Assembly (NCBI GenBank): GCA_045545595.1
Contig: JAZQBG010000030.1
Location: forward strand, 1 to 5,331
Direction: 5' to 3'
DNA: 5,331 nt
From: SIG205 sp045545595
Lineage (GTDB): Bacteria; Bacillota_I; Bacilli_A; RF39; UBA660
The translations under genes were made by a program, and so were the position numbers. The stretch's first letter is position 1, and every line of letters starts with the position of its first letter. Below, piece after piece: positions 5,183 through 5,331 of the stretch. The notes beneath the pieces were generated by a model, which worked only from the letters and a program-made list of their open reading frames with translations, ran no database searches and was not told the origin of the DNA.

Positions 5183-5226
5183 TTAGGTGGTAACCTGAAA
5201 ATAAAATACTAAATTTATTTAGGTTA
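5183..5226. other. Two mutually exclusive hairpins in a gap between convergent genes
   Basis: TAACCT (5191-5196) plus AAATAAA (5199-5205) pairs with 5214-5226 to form a 13-bp stem with a 2-base bulge and an 8-base loop. The same ACCT (5193-5196) can instead pair with AGGT at 5185-5188 to make a small GGTA-loop hairpin. An extended -10-like TGTTAAAAT (5169-5177) would place a plus-strand start near 5184, but no -35 box supports it. No T-tract follows directly on the plus strand. The rest of 5136-5280 contains only terminator sequence and AT-rich spacer, so its role is unknown: it may be an RNA or a relic. Confidence 0.35.
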
Positions 5227-5232
5227 AATTCC

Positions 5233-5255
5233 AAAAAAAGGGCAGACTTCCCCTT
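5233..5255 (-). terminator. Probable weak terminator of the right-edge gene
   Basis: On the minus strand AAGGG (5255-5251) pairs with CCCTT (5242-5238) around an 8-base loop and runs into TTTTTTT, about 26 nt after the TAG at 5283-5281. The stem is only 5 bp, but it has three G-C pairs in otherwise AT-rich DNA, and the T-tract is good. Confidence 0.5.
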
Positions 5256-5280
5256 ACCCCAAGTTAAAGTTAAAATTTAA

Positions 5281-5331
5281 CTATTCTAAAATGGCATTCT
5301 GATTTATTATTTCTAATAATTCTTCTGATGT
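5281..5331 (-). CDS. C-terminal end of an unidentified gene, cut by the window edge
   Basis: On the minus strand, reading in from the right edge, an open frame encodes TSEELLEIINQNAILE and ends in TAG. The peptide has the make-up of a coding amphipathic C-terminal helix, and a terminator-like hairpin follows 26 nt later. Sixteen codons are too few to name a family. It could be chance, since only this short stretch is visible, but the frame and downstream hairpin agree. Confidence 0.45.
   Translation of the reverse strand, partial: TSEELLEIINQNAILE

Noticed and set aside
5180..5212. A 10-codon ATG-to-TAA frame in the right intergenic region
   Set aside because: It has no ribosome binding site and lies inside the hairpin sequence; a frame this short is expected by chance.
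1..5331. CRISPR array, tRNA, insertion sequence, phage or defence system
   Set aside because: No regularly spaced repeats, cloverleaf patterns, transposase motifs, terminal inverted repeats or defence domains were seen on either strand.

Overview
The window is very AT-rich bacterial DNA with short intergenic gaps, clear TTGACA/TATAAT-like promoters, strong purine-rich ribosome binding sites and hairpin-plus-T-tract terminators. All complete genes read in the standard bacterial code: tryptophan is TGG, no in-frame TGA is needed, and stops are TAA (TAG at the right edge). A SipW/TasA-type exported protein, a Bacillus-like bL28 and a classical lipoprotein signal together suggest a low-GC Gram-positive, probably an uncultured, host-associated Bacilli lineage (RF39/Erysipelotrichia-like). 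The lineage is inference; no rRNA or long conserved marker is present.

Layout, left to right. Positions 1-40 hold the first 13 codons of a minus-strand gene that runs off the edge. A long hairpin terminator (about 79-131) separates it from a minus-strand HAD-superfamily phosphatase (147-848). A divergent promoter region follows. Next are two plus-strand genes for exported proteins, each with its own promoter. The first (1012-2112) joins a SipW/TasA-type signal and beta-rich domain to a BspA-like leucine-rich-repeat domain. The second (2249-3508) is a lipoprotein joining a fibronectin-III-like domain to a CapA metallophosphatase-like domain. A convergent hairpin that contains both stop codons (3495-3528) joins it to an unrecognised minus-strand gene (3515-4495), whose 326-residue product is an internal duplication of one novel domain. 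Ribosomal protein bL28 (rpmB, 4600-4776, minus, GTG start) follows, then a divergent promoter pair and a small orphan Flp-type pilin (4926-5135, plus). The right end holds the pilin terminator, an unexplained hairpin region (5183-5226), and the last 16 codons of another minus-strand gene.

Functionally, all three plus-strand genes make surface or exported products: a putative matrix/fibre-like repeat protein, a cell-wall lipoprotein and a pilin. They share nearly the same ribosome binding site, TAGGTGA. The minus-strand genes appear cytosolic and use other sites. No operon is evident: every complete gene has its own promoter and terminator, so this looks like a set of single-gene transcription units. 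No gap between genes exceeds 300 bases. I saw no tRNA, rRNA, CRISPR array, insertion sequence or phage gene.
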